In this document: piece after piece, positions 32,658 through 33,876 of the stretch | Layout of the letters: each line of letters opens with the position of its first letter | Position numbering within the stretch: position 1 is the stretch's first letter | Source of the DNA: Methylobacterium frigidaeris | GTDB taxonomy: Bacteria; Pseudomonadota; Alphaproteobacteria; Rhizobiales; Beijerinckiaceae | Direction: 5' to 3' | DNA: 33,876 bases | Assembly (NCBI RefSeq): GCF_022179185.1 | Contig: NZ_BPQJ01000059.1 | Coordinates: forward strand, 1-33,876 | Program-made: the position numbers and the translations under genes | The notes under the pieces: generated by a model | The model's database searches: none | What the model was told of the DNA's origin: nothing | Seen by the model: the letters and a program-made list of their open reading frames with translations, nothing else

Positions 32658-33186
32658 CAGCGGACCTCGAGCGGGCGGATGCTGAGAAGCCGCTTTTGGT
32701 CTCAAGCAGATTTTGTAAGCATCTACCAACCGGCATTCTGATATTTTATTATGTTCGTACGCCACATTGGTTATACGCTTGTTGCAGGATGTTCATATAA
32801 CTATCAAGATAAATCTTGCACCATAGAATTTGAATCACGCAGCGCCGTCAGCGGATCCCGCGGACTTCTGGTTTCCCAAGCGTATGCATTACATCGCCGA
32901 GCGAATGCACGCGCTGGCACGGTATTACGAAATCTGCCGTCGAAGATCGTTAGCGATGTCCGTGGCCCTGGCACTCCGGCGGAGCCGCGCCGTGACGACT
33001 GTGTCCGCCGCTGCCGGCCTTACCGCGACGTGGAGGGGAGAGGCGATCCGTGTCAGGTCGACCTCTTGAGCCGGGCAGCCTCGGCACGGGCGCTCTCGGC
33101 GCCGGCGCAGATCCCGTGCTTGTCGTTGTGTCACCAGTACCGCCTATGCATTAAAGCGGCCATCCTGGTCTATTCCACGTGCGCCG
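32658..33186. other. ~530-base region without a clear gene
   Basis: The stretch 32700-32840 is the most A+T-rich part of this end of the window and is probably regulatory or non-coding. A plus frame at 32884-33069 (starting MHYIAERMHALARYYEICRR) is helical-looking but has no ribosome binding site and ends in Arg/Ser/Thr-rich shadow-like sequence. It is a weak candidate only. Confidence 0.4.
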
Positions 33187-33351
33187 TCAGGAGCTATGCC
33201 CCTTATCCATCTGGCGCTCCTCATGCGTCATCCGCTCTTGACTGGCACCAAGGGGCTCCCGCCGGACAACGGCCTCGTAGTCGTCCCAGTATTCTGTGTC
33301 CCATCGGCGCCCCGGATGGCCGTCGGATGAGTGGCAGGCGGTGGATGACAG
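33187..33351 (-). pseudogene. Small protein-like frame without a standard start
   Basis: A minus frame of about 54 codons ends at TGA 33187-33189 and reads HPGRRWDTEYWDDYEAVVRR followed by EPLGASQERMTHEERQMDKG. It is strongly protein-like (aromatic and acidic cluster, then a charged helix), unlike the shadow frames around it. No ATG, GTG or TTG opens it between the upstream in-frame TAG and this part. It may be the 3' end of a gene that lost its start or suffered a frameshift. The family is unknown. Confidence 0.4.
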
Positions 33352-33583
33352 CGCCGGAGACCGAGGCGCCTCTCCGATGAGGGCAGTCCGAAGAACCTAG
33401 ATCCGGGCGAGCAGGCCCGCCTGACGGGTCGCGAATTCCGCTCTCGTCTCCGGAAGCTCGGCCCCTAGGTGCTCGGCTCTTCGCGGCCACACCTACGCCG
33501 CGACTTGAGCTGGCCTGGGCGCTCCCCCAGCAGCCAGGACGATCCAGTCGCGTCCACTTAACGTCATCTGGTCAATCGGGCGG

Positions 33584-33721
33584 ATGCCAGTCTGGCCTGC
33601 ACCGAATGATGAGGCCGAGGAACGCGCCTATGGTCGGATGGAAGGCGTGGCTCTCGCCTGGCGCAATGTCCGAGGGTATGCCGCGCAGCTTGCCGAAGGC
33701 TCATGCCATTCAGATGGGTAA
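33584..33721 (+). CDS. Possible small helical protein (45 aa)
   Basis: This frame starts at ATG 33584 and ends at TAA 33719-33721. It reads NDEAEERAYGRMEGVALAWR then NVRGYAAQLAEG, a charged amphipathic helix pattern that looks coding. There is no clear ribosome binding site. No family is recognised. The 33352-33583 stretch before it and the 33722-33876 stretch after it show no supported gene. An ATG at 33799 opens a frame that runs off the right edge, but it is too short to judge. Confidence 0.3.
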   Translation: MPVWPAPNDEAEERAYGRMEGVALAWRNVRGYAAQLAEGSCHSDG

Positions 33722-33876
33722 AAGCCGCGGGACGCTTGATCGGGCGCAGCACGGCGGGCAAATGCTGGTCCGAGAGAGGATCTGACATTCATGGTACGGG
33801 TAACGGCAAGCCGCAGGCCGACTGATCGGCCCCCACGAGGTGGTCCAAGTTCAAAGTTAGTGCAGTGTCGGCGTTT

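Noticed and set aside
1..33876. CRISPR arrays, tandem repeats, prophage or toxin-antitoxin/defence systems
   Set aside because: No regularly spaced repeats, phage genes or recognisable defence proteins were seen on either strand.

Overview
The window is GC-rich chromosomal DNA with strong third-position G/C. It most likely comes from an alphaproteobacterium of the Hyphomicrobiales, with Methylobacterium/Methylorubrum as the best guess. That guess rests on inference: the composition, the DUF2231 plus sorbosone-dehydrogenase-like pair, a DUF6894 protein, Crp/Fnr-like regulators of the divergent rhizobial type, and SPW-repeat and YgjV membrane proteins. I saw no rRNA, tRNA, CRISPR array or complete insertion sequence.

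Layout. 1-541: the end of an unidentified reading frame that runs off the left edge. 542-8324: a sugar/glycoconjugate locus built as two divergent operons around an A+T-rich promoter region (about 5660-5860). The minus arm is a GH1-like/RmlD-like fusion, a second clan-A glycosidase-like protein and an ABC exporter, all overlapping at their ends. The plus arm is a glycosyltransferase followed by UDP-galactopyranose mutase. Together they suggest synthesis and export of a galactofuranose-containing glycan or glycolipid. 8434-12313: a plus-strand run of a DUF2231 membrane protein, a lipoprotein sugar dehydrogenase of the PQQ-dependent class, a serine esterase and an erythromycin-esterase-family protein. 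12446-15861: hydrolases (SGNH, epoxide-hydrolase-like, HAD nucleotidase-like) and an SPW-repeat membrane pair. 16212-17234: a membrane-anchored short-chain dehydrogenase.

17264-22100 is a looser accessory stretch. It has two intact Crp/Fnr regulators, two degenerate Crp/Fnr fragments on the opposite strand, several small unknown proteins and a strong nested hairpin (21075-21117). 22013-25558 is a probable polyol operon: a short leader ORF, a 13-bp perfect hairpin, a mannitol-1-phosphate-dehydrogenase-like protein, a HAD phosphatase and an MFS sugar porter. The dehydrogenase and phosphatase are the two activities that some bacteria carry fused in one mannitol-synthesis enzyme.

25592-33876 is sparse. 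It holds a YgjV-type membrane protein, small orphan genes closed by a clear terminator hairpin, a type II NADH dehydrogenase broken by two in-frame stop codons, an A+T-richer GH5-like glycosidase, an intact SelO/YdiU AMPylator, and a last 1.2 kb with only small or degraded reading frames. The observations most worth checking are the broken NDH-2, the leader/hairpin ahead of the polyol operon, the split mannitol pathway, the GH1-RmlD fusion with an altered SDR catalytic motif, and the Crp/Fnr fossils.
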